In this document: positions 8,762 through 18,212 of the stretch, in pieces
Numbering within the stretch: the stretch's first letter is position 1
Layout of the letters: every line of letters begins with the position of its first letter
Assembly (NCBI GenBank): GCA_001931875.2
Contig: MSJH02000003.1
Coordinates: forward strand, 1 to 30,061
Source of the DNA: Byssochlamys sp. IMV 00236
Lineage: Eukaryota > Ascomycota > Eurotiomycetes > Eurotiales > Thermoascaceae
DNA: 30,061 nt
Reading direction: 5' to 3'
Made by a program: the position numbers and the translations under genes
The notes under the pieces: model-generated
What the model was told of the DNA's origin: nothing
Databases searched by the model: none
What the model saw: the letters and a program-made list of their open reading frames with translations, nothing else

Positions 8762-10613
8762 TTAACCCAAGGCTGTCCTCTTCACTCTCTCTGATATAAA
8801 ATACGAATTCATCATAATTACACGTGAATGATCTTGATTCTTTGTTGATAGAACTGACAACATGAAATTAGAATAAATATCACCATTTCTTTTTTATCTC
8901 TTTCTTCTTCTTGAAAAGAACCAATCCAAGTCAGTAACTTCATAAAGTCATGTTTGGCGTGACGCTGCACATTGGAGTAGTTTTGTTGGATTACATCATA
9001 TGTAATAGGTAGAGATAGTACCTGTAGTGTTTCCTTTAATTTTTTTTTGTCTTCTTCGGAAACATGACTGAACTATATTCTTGCAATAAAGGTTTTGCAA
9101 GTGGCGCCGTCATATTGTTAAAAAAGATGTGTCCGTATTGCGAGGAACCATTCAACAGGTTTCAAAACATGAAAAGGCACATATTCAATATTCATGGCAA
9201 GGACATCACAGTATCGCGCTCGAAAAAAGATCATGGCAAATCAGCACACGGAATTCCAACGCATGTCTACAATACAAACAATGTGAAAAAATGCAAAGAA
9301 AATATCACAATCATTATCAAAGTCTCTTGCCCAGGCTGTCGTGACACGTTCGACACTGTTTCAGGACTCGCACATCACGTCGACGACATCCATATAAAAA
9401 TATCACCGTCGCTTGAGAATCTTCCTAAAGAAAAAACGATGTTTCTTAGATGGTCAGGGTATTTCAAGCAAATTCCACGATTATCATCAATTGTGTATTC
9501 TTGCGTCGCGTACGACTGAATTTGCCATCAAAAGCCACTTCAACGAACTTATGGCTATGCCTGGTATCCTTGTATTCCAGCAACGAAGGGACGATTATAA
9601 TGATTTACCGACTGACCTTTTTCCATCCACCTTGTTGACAACTACGCGCAAGGAAACCCTGGTCAAGTATAGGCGCGCCACATTCCAATCACACGTTAGA
9701 TTAGCGCTTCAATCGATCATTTAACGGTTTGTGGATGGAAACATCACGTAAACACGAGCTAAAATCGAGCTCCTATCACTTTGCGAACCAGTTGTGAAGT
9801 CTTCACCACAAGATTCTATTGGACCAACTAAAAACGAATGTGCTGTTATCATGGCAATTGTTTCCTTACTCTCGTATCTATACGACTATGACATGAAGCC
9901 GCTTTCAGAAGTACATCTGATATCCAGCTACACCCATTCATTTATGCATAGCCTTTTATCAGCAAAGAAGCCTGCAAAAGTTGCGCATTGCTCGAATGTA
10001 GTTCCAGAAGAGTTTGACGACACCATCGATCGACCAGATTACAAAATTGACGTTTATGCATCATCTGGACACCGATTCTCGTACACGAATGCCTATGGCG
10101 AGGTTAAAAAGTGCAGCAATGTTTCACCCGCACTACTTACCCAAGATTTCTATCGGCTGTGCATCTTCCTAACGGCCACGGAAAAATCTGTCCTCGACAC
10201 GCTAACTGATCCTTCACCAAAACTCACGCTATTCACTGTCTCCAGATGCACCGTCGACTCATGATGCCCGAAGTCAGTTCCGATCCATTGTCCTTCCTTT
10301 TGAATATGCTACCTAGGAAAAAACCACGCTCCTTTCAAGCCGCTCTTGCATGGATCCTCCATTGGCCAGCTATCTGTACTCTCGTTCAAGAACTCGACAA
10401 TCTTTATCATCAAAAGAATCTGCCTTCTCTACCCTCCTCACCTTGGGCAGAGGCTCCTTCTTTTTTCTCGCTAGTGTGTCATACACTTGGTCTAATATCA
10501 TTTGTTCCATAACTTTTTTACCCTTGATCCCATAAAGGTTTTTAGTCACCAATTCTAATTCTTTTCTGATCTGCCTCGGGAGGAGAGGATATATTATTAT
10601 AACGTGCGCCCAT
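8762..10613 (-). CDS. Unrecognised 145-residue charged protein with a giant intron
   Basis: Model: exons 10550-10613, 10380-10491, 8884-9067 and 8762-8839. All junctions keep frame from MGARYNNISS to VKRTALG-stop. Small introns are 58 and 44 bp; the middle one is 1312 bp and contains a decayed gene on the other strand. The protein is highly charged and helical (DQVYDTLARKKKEPLPK; SEEDKKKLKETLQVLSLPIT; NVQRHAKHDFMKLLTWIGSF). The LQVLSLPIT...RHAKH...LLTW stretch faintly recalls the helical TFIIS N-terminal/LW domain, but this is only an impression. Splice donors are weak (GTGACT, GTACAG, GTGATA), so boundaries may shift. The tail exons look real because two independent pieces read as natural protein in the same frame. 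Confidence 0.5.
9064..10264 (+). pseudogene. Decayed C2H2 zinc-finger gene of a Mucorales-type family
   Basis: The first part (9064-9519) has two C2H2 fingers: CPYC with HIFNIH, and CPGC with HHVDDIH. Downstream the reading continues in another frame (about 9413-9724), meets two stop codons (9722-9724 and 9749-9751), and runs on to 10264. That part includes SEVHLISSYTHSFMHSLLSA and AHCSNVVPEEFDDTIDRPDY, wording I associate with multicopy uncharacterised proteins of Mucorales (from memory). Frameshifts and stops make it a relic. It lies entirely inside, and antisense to, the long intron of the gene at 8762-10613, so it probably arrived by insertion. The plus-strand frames beyond 10264 are the shadow of that gene's second exon. 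Confidence 0.65.
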
Positions 10614-10734
10614 TTGAGGTTTTATTTGTAAATTAAGAGATTGTTTAACGGTATCTAAAGTAAAACTTAATTTGTCTGATAATCCTTTTTAGTACGAAAA
10701 TATTTCTTGGTATTTCAATTTGAAAGTCAGTTGG

Positions 10735-11264
10735 TCAAGAGGTTGACGCAATGATCATGATGGTACAAGTAAAGATAGCCAATATGCCGACCATGACGAA
10801 GCTTCCCCATCCTGCCTGTACAAAAGTTGCTTGTTTGATAAGCAATCTTTGGTTCTTAAAATACTTGCCAACACCCACAAACAAGCACCCCAAGCCAACA
10901 GCAATAAACACGTATCCAATCGGTCGTGTTGGATGGTTATTGATTGCCTCTTCTGAAGGATCTGGCAGTCGGAGCCTCAGAAGAACGGTAAATCCTACGG
11001 AAGGGGGAGTGAACCATTAACACAAATTTAAAAAGAAAAAAAGAAACCCAAACCCAAGATGATAAGTGTACATGAAAGCCGAAGCCAAGTAAGCCAGTTT
11101 CGTTCGTTCGCAAGCATATCTCTTGCCATACTGACATCATTACTTGTCAATATAGAGTAATCGAATATATCTTCTATGAGGTTTGTCTCAAATATTTGAC
11201 TTTTTGGTGCAAGATCTGCTTGCTCTGGAATTGTGATGGTTGACGGTCCTGCCTCATTGCTCAT
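10735..11264 (-). CDS. DUF202 family three-span membrane protein
   Basis: Two exons (11048-11264 and 10735-10994) give 158 residues. An N-terminal soluble region is followed by the DUF202 signature (ARDMLANERNWLTWLRLSCT). Three membrane segments follow: LIILGLGFTVLL, GYVFIAVGLGCLFVGVG, and FVMVGILAIFTCTIMIIA. The family includes small bacterial and fungal membrane proteins of unknown activity and is related to the membrane part of Vtc1. The intron donor is atypical (GTTTCT, or GTTTGG six bases earlier), so the junction is uncertain by two residues without change of frame. It is divergent from the HIT-finger gene, with only 88 bp between start codons. Confidence 0.85.
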
Positions 11265-11352
11265 GTTGACACTAGATAAAAAAAAAAAGGAAAGGCGCGC
11301 GGAAATCAAAAACTTTTTTTCTTTTTTCTATAGCTTTGTTTGTATAATAAAT
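11265..11352. promoter_or_regulatory. 88-bp divergent promoter
   Basis: The complete space between the start codons of the DUF202 gene (minus) and the BCD1-type gene (plus). It is A/T-rich with homopolymer A and T runs typical of nucleosome-depleted fungal promoters. No clear TATA box is seen. Confidence 0.45.
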
Positions 11353-12603
11353 ATGAACTCATCGTTAGATCCATCAGTCAATGGTCAAACATCAAAAGAA
11401 TGCGAGATCTGTCATGCTGAGGATTGGAAATATACCTGCCCACGTTGCTTGATCCACACTTGTTCAGTTCCTTGTGTCAAGAAACATAAGCTTGATACCC
11501 AATGTTCTGGTGAAAGAGACAAAACAGCCTATGTTCCTTTAAAGTCATATAACGAATCAACAATGATGAACGGTAAATGATGATAGTATATAGTTGGCTT
11601 ACTTCTAATACGTACATGTATAGATTATACATATCTAGAAGACGTTTCAAGACAATCTGATAATCTAACCAGAGCAAGACGTGAATTGACATCAAAGAAC
11701 ATGAAACTAAAGCTCAGACAACTTCATAAGCAAGCCAATTACTTGGGGATCAAATATTTTTCATTACCTGTGGGTATGACAAGGAATACAAAGAATCAGA
11801 GCAATTATAATCAAAAGTAAGGAGTGTGCTGTACAAGAGGGTTGTGTAACTAAATGCATTATATGTAAAGATCACGACAGATATATTGGACAATTGAAGT
11901 GAATTTCTATAGAAATAATGAAAAGAATCATTACTTGGAACATGGGTAAGAAAAGAGATATCTTGTTACTGGCTCTATTAACTTTGATTATATGCATAGA
12001 TTCCCTGGAAATAGGCCCTTTCATGACTTTTTTCACAACATGCTCTTTTCCGAGACACCTCGTGGAAAGGATTCGTTTAGCATCATGAGACATGAATTAA
12101 AATATTTTATTGATGCTGGTCTTGAACAGTTTAGAGTCGCATTGAAGAAAGAAAAGGCACCAAGAGGAGAGTTTGTGGATGTGACGGGCATACTGGATAT
12201 GTCCTTTTTGGATACATTAAGAGGGGAGACAGTAGTAGAGTATCCAACGTTTTATGTTTGGTTAAAAGATGATCCTCAGCCTAGTGAGATACTATCATTA
12301 GAAGAAAAGCGTGTGTTGATTCGACCATTAAAACGATCACATGAGGAAGTGGATCATGAGAAAGAGCAAGATGAGAAGAGACTTAAGATGGACAATGAAG
12401 AAAACAAAACAGATGATACAGAAGAAGGTGAATTAGATGAAGAAAGTAAAGTGGATGAATTAGAAGAAGAAGAAAGTAAAGTGGACGAATTAGAAGAAGA
12501 AGAAGAAGAAGAAGAAGAAGAAGAAGAGAGCAGAATAGATGAGTTGGATGAATTAGAAGAGGAAAGTAGTGATGTTAAAGACAAAGAGAATACAAGTGAA
12601 TAA
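11353..12603 (+). CDS. BCD1: HIT-type zinc-finger protein, box C/D snoRNP assembly factor (Bcd1/ZNHIT6-like)
   Basis: Four exons (11353-11572, 11624-11816, 11871-11945, 12000-12603) give 363 residues. The zf-HIT motif occupies residues 17-51: C17/C20, C29/C32, C37/C41, H45/C51 (CEICHAEDWKYTCPRC, CSVPCVKKHK). It is followed by RDKTAY and DYTYLEDVSR, which match ZNHIT6. The domain after the finger (QIYWTIEVNFY; VVEYPTFYVWLKDD) fits the Bcd1 C-terminal core. Bcd1 promotes early assembly and stability of box C/D snoRNPs in the nucleolus. The last 75 residues are an acidic tail with repeated ESKVDELEEE units. Splice sites were chosen because only they restore the conserved sequence. Confidence 0.9.
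12493..12528 (+). repeat. GAA triplet repeat coding poly-Glu
   Basis: An almost pure GAA tract inside the acidic C-terminal tail of the BCD1-type gene. It follows two copies of a longer unit (GAAAGTAAAGTGGATGAA-type). It is likely length-variable between strains. Confidence 0.8.
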
Positions 12604-12834
12604 ATATTAAACACATACCCTTTTGTTGTATCATTCTTATTATTCTACTTGTCCTTTTTATGCTTATAATATGAAGGCACTCATTCAGTTTGAGTGCTGA
12701 ATAATTTCTTAAAATAATCCATATTGCAATAATTACGCGCTTTGGAACTATTGCATCTCAGCAGTGATATTTATATCATTTTGTCTTGCTTTTTCTTTCC
12801 TTTTTTTTTTTTTTTCTTCTTCTTTACATTTAAA
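12604..12834. other. Short intergenic region with small hairpin and T-rich promoter tract
   Basis: Contains the 3' flank of the BCD1-type gene, a 7-bp inverted repeat with 7-nt loop (GCACTCA 12677-12683, TGAGTGC 12691-12697) and, just before the PITP start, a long pyrimidine tract ending CTTCTTCTTTAC. No gene seen. Confidence 0.4.
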
Positions 12835-14084
12835 ATGATTATTAACGAATATCGTGTTATTAACAACTGTACTGAAAAGGAATATCAAGTTGGTAAAGAG
12901 CAACTATAAAGATGGAGAGAGAGCGTATACTTACTTGGTTTCATCAAGCTCAATTATATGCCACTGCAATGGCATCTAAGAATTCAACTGGAGGAGGTGA
13001 AGGTGTAGAAGTACTCAAGAACGAACCTTATGAAAAACCTGGTGAAAAGGGTCAATATACCTATAAAATTTACCGCTTAGAATCTCGTGTGCCTTCCTTT
13101 ATACGTGCTCTTGCTCCAGCTGGTTCACTTGAACTTCATGAAGAAGTAAAAAAAAAAAAAATAGATTTATTCATCATTTAACTCATTTATATAATCTTAG
13201 GCATGGAATGCTTATCCTTATTGTAAAACAGGTAAATAGACTACTATTGTAATGAAAAAAAAAGGAAGAAGGGGATAATTAAAGGAGAACTCTCTCTCTC
13301 TTTCTCTTTTTGTGTCTACCTTGGCAAGCCTTAATAATTTTGACGTAATTTATTAAGGGAGGGGGAAAGCGCGGAATTTAAAAGGAAAGAGATAAAGACG
13401 GGAAAAAGAGAGAGAGAGAGAGAAAGGGGGATATAAAGGAGAATATGAACTAACAGATTTATATAGTTTTAACGGTAATTTCTTAACAAGCAAAGGAGGT
13501 ATACGGATATACTAATTATTTGATAGAATGGTTATATGGGAGATAACTTTTCAATTGTTTATGAGACTTTACATGTTGATGGATCTCGTGGTGAAATAGA
13601 AAATGCGCTCAAGATTTCCGATGAGGATCTCAAGAAGCGTAACGTGATCATAATTGATGTTGCAAATGATCCTATTGAGAAGAAAGATTATAAGCCTGAT
13701 GAAGACCCAAAGACCTTTAAATCTGAAAAGACCGGTCGTGGTCCACTAACAGATCCTTTATGGAAACAAAAGTGTGAACCAGTTATGACTTGCTATAAGC
13801 TTGTCTATATCAAATTCAAATGGTTTGGGTTACAAGGAACCGTAGAAAAGTTCATTGCAAGTTCTATTCAAAACTTGTTTACCACTTTCCACAGGTACAT
13901 TTATATTTACATTATAAGCATGAATATGTTTATTGATATGCACTTATATAGACAACTATTCTGTTGGACAGACAAGTGGTATGGCTTGACAATTGAAGAT
14001 ATTAGAAAGATTGAAGAACAGACAAAGAGAGATTTGGACGAAAAGAGAAATGCAGGAGCTCCTGTTGCTGTTGAAAACAAGTAG
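12835..14084 (+). CDS. Class I phosphatidylinositol transfer protein
   Basis: Six exons (12835-12892, 12949-13145, 13201-13231, 13467-13474, 13527-13894, 13952-14084) give 264 residues, against 271 in mammalian PITP-alpha. The whole START-like PITP fold is present: [91 protein letters not shown]. The Thr and Lys of QYTYK and the Asn of AWNAYP correspond to the inositol-headgroup ligands known in mammals. It would exchange PI and PC between membranes and feed phosphoinositide signalling. The 8-nt fourth exon is required to read KTVLTNGYM, matching the family's RTVITNEYM. It is convergent with GatC, with 16 bp between stop codons. Confidence 0.93.
13290..13433. mobile_element. Inverted-repeat insertion in PITP intron 3
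   Basis: Intron 3 is 235 bp while the other introns of this gene are 52-57 bp. The extra sequence is bracketed by a 10-bp direct repeat TAAAGGAGAA (13280-13289 and 13434-13443), as a target duplication would be. Its ends are complementary: a CT tract (13290-13311) and a GA tract (13403-13425). An inner inverted repeat CCTTAATAA/TTATTAAGG (13329-13337, 13350-13358) lies between them. It may be a tiny MITE, or a simple-sequence hairpin. Confidence 0.45.
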
Positions 14085-14100
14085 ACTCTATACATATTGT

Positions 14101-14638
14101 TTATTCTGAATTTGGTATTGATCCTTTTACGACATAAAAATGGCCGCTTTTCTTTTTTGCTTTTGTAAGCAGTTCTCGTCCTTTGACCGCATCTTGTTCT
14201 ATTATATCATCATTTCGAGCCAGCAGACTCATATCCTCTTTCCAAATGTGTGTTAGTGGCTCAACATCTTTAAAGTCATGTAATTTGATATGTTCAGTAA
14301 ACTGTGTGAGTTTATCAATGTCTGATTTTAATTGTCCCTGTTGTTCTCTTGGTACATTTAAACGTGCAAGACTGAGCAAATGTTTGAATTGTTTATCAGA
14401 TATAGGTTCTCCTATTGGCTCCATGAGTGCTTTTATTGACCATGTTGGCTTCAAAGGCTACAGAAAAATGAATACTCCCATACACTTTTAAAAAAGGGAA
14501 AACTAACTAAAAAAGGACTATTACCAAACAATGCTCATCAACGGGGGCTTATAATAATAAGGTTAGTGCTATTTTTGGCTTGTTTAATGACATACTTTTT
14601 GTTGTTGTAAATGTACGCTTCAGGCAATGTCTCAACAT
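14101..14638 (-). CDS. GATC: Glutamyl-tRNA(Gln) amidotransferase subunit C, mitochondrial
   Basis: Three exons (14596-14638, 14525-14547, 14101-14457; introns 48 and 67 bp) give 140 residues. The core from ISDKQFKHLLSLARLNVP to the end matches GatC/Asp-tRNA amidotransferase C (helices with LTQFTEHI and VEPLTHIW). The first exon encodes a basic, Ser/Thr-rich, acid-free presequence (MLRHCLKRTFTTTK), as expected for mitochondrial import. Exon 2 is only 23 nt and is needed to keep frame. GatC stabilises the GatA-GatB complex that converts Glu-tRNA(Gln) to Gln-tRNA(Gln). An alternative is initiation at the in-frame ATG 14424, giving 108 residues without the targeting signal. The stop lies 16 bp from the PITP stop. 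Confidence 0.85.
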
Positions 14639-14791
14639 TAGGAAAAAGAAAGAAAGGCAAAGAGAAAAAAAGATGCAAGTGTAACAAATAGTCACAAACA
14701 TGGGCTTCGGAAAAGAAATGGAGAAACAACGAAATAGGAAAAAGAACTCTTTATTATTATCATAACTTCTTTATGTGTGTCTTTTTTATAT

Positions 14792-16159
14792 TTAAAAGGC
14801 AACCAAAAGGGCTGCAAAGAGAGAAGCAATAAGTAAGGACGCCTTAAATTCAGGAATAACGGCTTGAATTGTTGCACTACTAGGAGTACCTGAGGCGCCA
14901 GGAACAACGCCTGAGCCAATTGCAGGTGTGGCATTCTTTGTTACGCTTGCATCGAAACTGGGGAAAGTAATGACTTTTTCAAGATAGGGGTTGGAAATGT
15001 TCATACAAGTAGCAACATCAGTGATATGCTTATAAGCTTTCTTGATGTCGGGGTAATGCTTAACAAAGAAGTCCATGGTCATATTGTTAATTTCATGAGA
15101 GAGAACAATGTTTCCGTGAGTTGCAAATGTGCCATTAGTACCCATCTGAATATAATTGAGATATTTTTGATTGACGGTGTCGGCAGTTACACCAGGTGTT
15201 GTACCAGCAGCCCAGTCAAATGTATCAAGGTTCCAAAGAACAGCTGTCATGTTCAATTGTGTAGCAATCCAGCGGACACGGTCATCCAGATCTCCCAAAG
15301 CCTATATCGTGCTATTTTTAGCAAATATAATTCAATCCATCTTGGACTATTAACTTACAGGACGCCAATAGAGAGGGGTAACACCTGTAACATACTTGAT
15401 GGCTTTAGCAGTATAATAGAGCTCAGCGAGTACTTCTTGGTTTGTTAATGTAGTCATCATCTTATGAGACCATGTATGACCACAAAGGTGGTGGTTATCC
15501 TTTAAGCCACGAAGAGCGCCGTATGGCCAGTTCAACACATTAGAGCCAATGTAGAACATGGAAGCCCTTTGGCTATTCTGAGCAAGATAGTCATAAAAGG
15601 CATTGTGTGAACAGTTGGGTCCATCATCAAATGTCTAGATGTGTCGTCGTTAGGGGACATTTTTCTAAAAAGGGAGGATATTATATTTAGGGAGATAACT
15701 TACAAGACCCCAAGTTTCTGGTTCTGGGCAGTTGACGATATCTGCATTAATACCTTCTTGCTTGGGCTTAGTACACTGTGTAGCAGACCACCAACAGGCC
15801 GGATCGTTTACGGTATCATAACCAGCCAAATTCAAGCCACCTTGAGGACTTAATGTTCTAACCAGGATATTAGGAGCTTTTGACCAGTCAATGGAGTTAT
15901 AAAGTTGAGTAAATTCAGCCGAGGTATTCATGCCGTTGCTAGTAGCAATATCCCAGATGGTGGGCCATTGGTCTTTTTGATAAGTAAAGTTTGATTGATA
16001 GTAAGTACACTCGGTTGCCACATCATAAGATGTTGTCTGTGGGATTTTAGGGATATTCACATTAGTTGGATCTGTCTTTGTTGGAAAAGAAGAGAGATCG
16101 ACGGCTCCAAGAACCATTGTACTTGTTAATGAAAGAAGTAAGGCTTGATATTTCCACAT
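14792..16159 (-). CDS. Chitin deacetylase, GPI-type (CE4 family)
   Basis: Three exons (15704-16159, 15359-15634, 14792-15301) give 413 residues. A signal peptide (MWKYQALLLSLTSTMVLGA) is followed by an N-terminal extension and the NodB/CE4 domain with all five motifs: TFDDGP (153-158, catalytic base and metal Asp), HTWSH (205-209, metal His pair), WRP(A)LG (about 242-246), DTFDW (about 270) and IVLSHE (catalytic His near 313). The tail has a Ser/Thr/Gly-rich spacer and a terminal hydrophobic segment (LLIASLFAALLVAF), typical of a GPI-anchor signal. It converts cell-wall chitin to chitosan, a major wall polymer in Mucorales. Many NxT/NxS sites are present. The catalytic set is complete, so the enzyme is expected to be active. 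Confidence 0.95.
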
Positions 16160-16253
16160 TCTATAGTCACAACGAATACAAGAGGGAAAAAAGCTAGGAA
16201 ATTAAATCAGAAAGAGAAGAAGAAAAAAGCAAAAAGAAAATGAACGAGGGCCC

Positions 16254-16261
16254 TTTTTATA
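16254..16261 (-). promoter_or_regulatory. TATA box of the chitin deacetylase gene
   Basis: TATAAAAA on the minus strand, 95 bp upstream of the ATG, followed by GGGCCC. The distance would leave a 5' UTR of about 60-70 nt. The A/G-rich stretch between it and the ATG is typical of fungal leaders. Confidence 0.6.
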
Positions 16262-16836
16262 AACTTTCAAAGGATCCACACCAAAGAAAAAATAGTTTAA
16301 TTAGGAGCTGAAAATTAAATATAAAGAAACTAAAAGAAAAAAAGAGATTTCTCATAATATGCACACCTACCTAAAGATGGATCCAAAACATTAGCCCTTA
16401 ATATATATTTCATTGTTACTTACTATTTTCTTCCCTTTTTAGCTCACTTCCGCCTTTCTCCCCCTTATTTGCCCCTTTTTTACTTCTTGTTTATGATTAT
16501 CATAGAAACAATCGCCATGACAATGAGTTTTGATTCATTATGTGTGAATGTGGATCAACACCGCTAATTTTTTATCGGACCCATTGTTTTACAAATATGA
16601 TATCATATCTCTGCTTTAAATAGAACTAAAAAGATAATTATAGTTCCGAAATCCAATCAATACAAACTTTAACAATAAAAATAAATATTTGCCTAAAAAA
16701 ATTAAGCAGTTTTACTTGTTTATTTTTATTTAGAATGGTTTTCTATTTATATCGCTATGGAATCAAGTAGCATACATAGGGAGATGATGTATGTCTGTGT
16801 CTAGAAAAAAGGGAGAAAGACAAGACGTGTGCATAT
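16262..16836. other. Intergenic region between chitin deacetylase and the PHD gene
   Basis: No gene found on either strand. It contains the upstream promoter of the chitin deacetylase gene, A-rich and T-rich runs, and the 3' flank of the PHD-finger gene. No repeat stands out. Confidence 0.5.
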
Positions 16837-18037
16837 TTACAGTTGATTTACAATTCCAAACCTTTGTTGAAACTCTATGATATCTTTACTTATTTTTTCA
16901 ATTAATTCTATTGATTCTTCTTCATCGTCTTTTCCAGAAAGTGTTGGTGTCAAAGGAGCGCCGTCTGTTGGGGTCGAGACACTGCTAAGGGAGGAACACG
17001 TGGAATAGGATCTTGATCTACCGGGTGTTTGAATAAGCGGTTGTTCATTCTTTAATTTCATCAGATACTCCATGATCTGCTGCGTTCTTTTGTTCATGTC
17101 CGTAATTGTCATTTTGGAATTTGGGTATTTCACTTTGGCATATATAGGTGGCTCCTCGTTAGGCTTACCATCCGTGTGGTTCCAGTAAGGCGTGACATTT
17201 AAAGTTGCTGTTGCTGTTGCTGTTGCTGATGTCGCTGCTGTTGTTGTTGTGGTATTAATTTTCACAACTGGCTTTTCTTCAATGGGTATAGTGGCTTTTG
17301 GTGATTTCTTGGTGCATTTCTTTTCAGCTTTATCATTCGATTGACGTCGCTTCTTCATTGGCGGCTCTTCCTGTTCTACCTCAATTAATGGGCTTTGTCT
17401 CGTATGTGGTCTCTGATGGCTATTATTATTATTACTGCTGGTATTTGTCTTTCGGCGACGTTTGATTGGTCCTTTTGTTTCGGAGATTTTATTATCGGAT
17501 GGTGCTGAATCCGTACCTGTTGCATCATAAAGTCGCTTTGGTCTGAATAATAACAAGCAAAGAATGTTGAATAGATCTGATCTATCACACATGTAGACAT
17601 GATTTTTGTTATAATACCTTCCGTTAGGGTTCTTTATGAGCTGATGAAAATCAGGTCGACAGAGTTCACAGTAATACTGTTCTGGTAACTTTTCTGCTTG
17701 CAAGCCCATACAGGAACAGTGCTGCCATACCTCACATTTGTCACATTGTACCATAAGACCAGCACTATCTATAAAGGAGGTGAGCAAAAGGTGAATATTT
17801 TTTCATATTAAAGATATACACTGCTACTTACGGTTTTGCTTACATATACACCTTGTTGTTGAATTGCCATCGCTCACACTGCTGTCCTCATCAGAGTAAA
17901 GGCTTGTTCGTGCTCTTGTCTTTCGAGCTCTACTTCTGACATTGTTACTATTGTTGCTTTTATGATTGTTAGTGTGTCTTTGAGCTAAGGAATGGATTAG
18001 AAGCGAATGACAAGCGTTATATGAAAACCTTACACAT
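16837..18037 (-). CDS. PHD-finger protein, Cti6-like (probable Rpd3L component)
   Basis: Four exons (18034-18037, 17832-17984, 17618-17768, 16837-17542) give 337 residues. A C4HC3 PHD finger occupies residues 47-89: C47/C49, C61/C64, H69/C72, C86/C89, with the W67 of the VWQH motif. The finger follows a basic, Arg-rich N-terminus. The middle is low complexity with basic clusters that look like nuclear signals (KRRRK, KKRR) and a Thr/Ala repeat from a GTTGCT-type tract. The C-terminus has a conserved-looking helix (MNKRTQQIMEYLMKLKNEQ) as in fungal Cti6, which reads H3K4me3 in the Rpd3L histone deacetylase complex; this assignment is inference. The first coding exon is just ATG plus one base; an upstream start cannot be excluded. 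Confidence 0.75.
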
Positions 18038-18212
18038 AATTGACAAATAATATGTTGCAAGATGATCAATTACAGTGTTTTATTCACACAAGCTGAGACG
18101 AAAAGAATGCTTTTTAAAAAAAGAAAAAGGAATAAAGAAAAAGAAAGTGATTGTTTACAACATAAAAAACAAGTGCCTTTATTTCTCATACCTATAAATT
18201 AAATGACCGCAT

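Noticed and set aside
10246..10535. Plus-strand open frames continuing the zinc-finger gene
   Set aside because: They are the antisense of the second exon of the minus-strand gene (10380-10491) and of its neighbouring intron; the Ser-rich composition is typical of a shadow frame.
10550..10690. Extension of the unknown minus-strand gene upstream (LSDKLSFTLDTVKQ reading)
   Set aside because: The stretch is open and protein-like, but no ATG lies upstream before the DUF202 stop, and joining it to the downstream RQIRKELEL frame needs a frameshift. The model starting at 10613 needs none.
12354..12614. Serine-rich minus-strand frame
   Set aside because: It is the reverse of the GAA/acidic tail of the BCD1-type gene.
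14792..16159. Loss of activity in the chitin deacetylase
   Set aside because: After splicing, all five CE4 motifs are present, so there is no reason to call it inactive.
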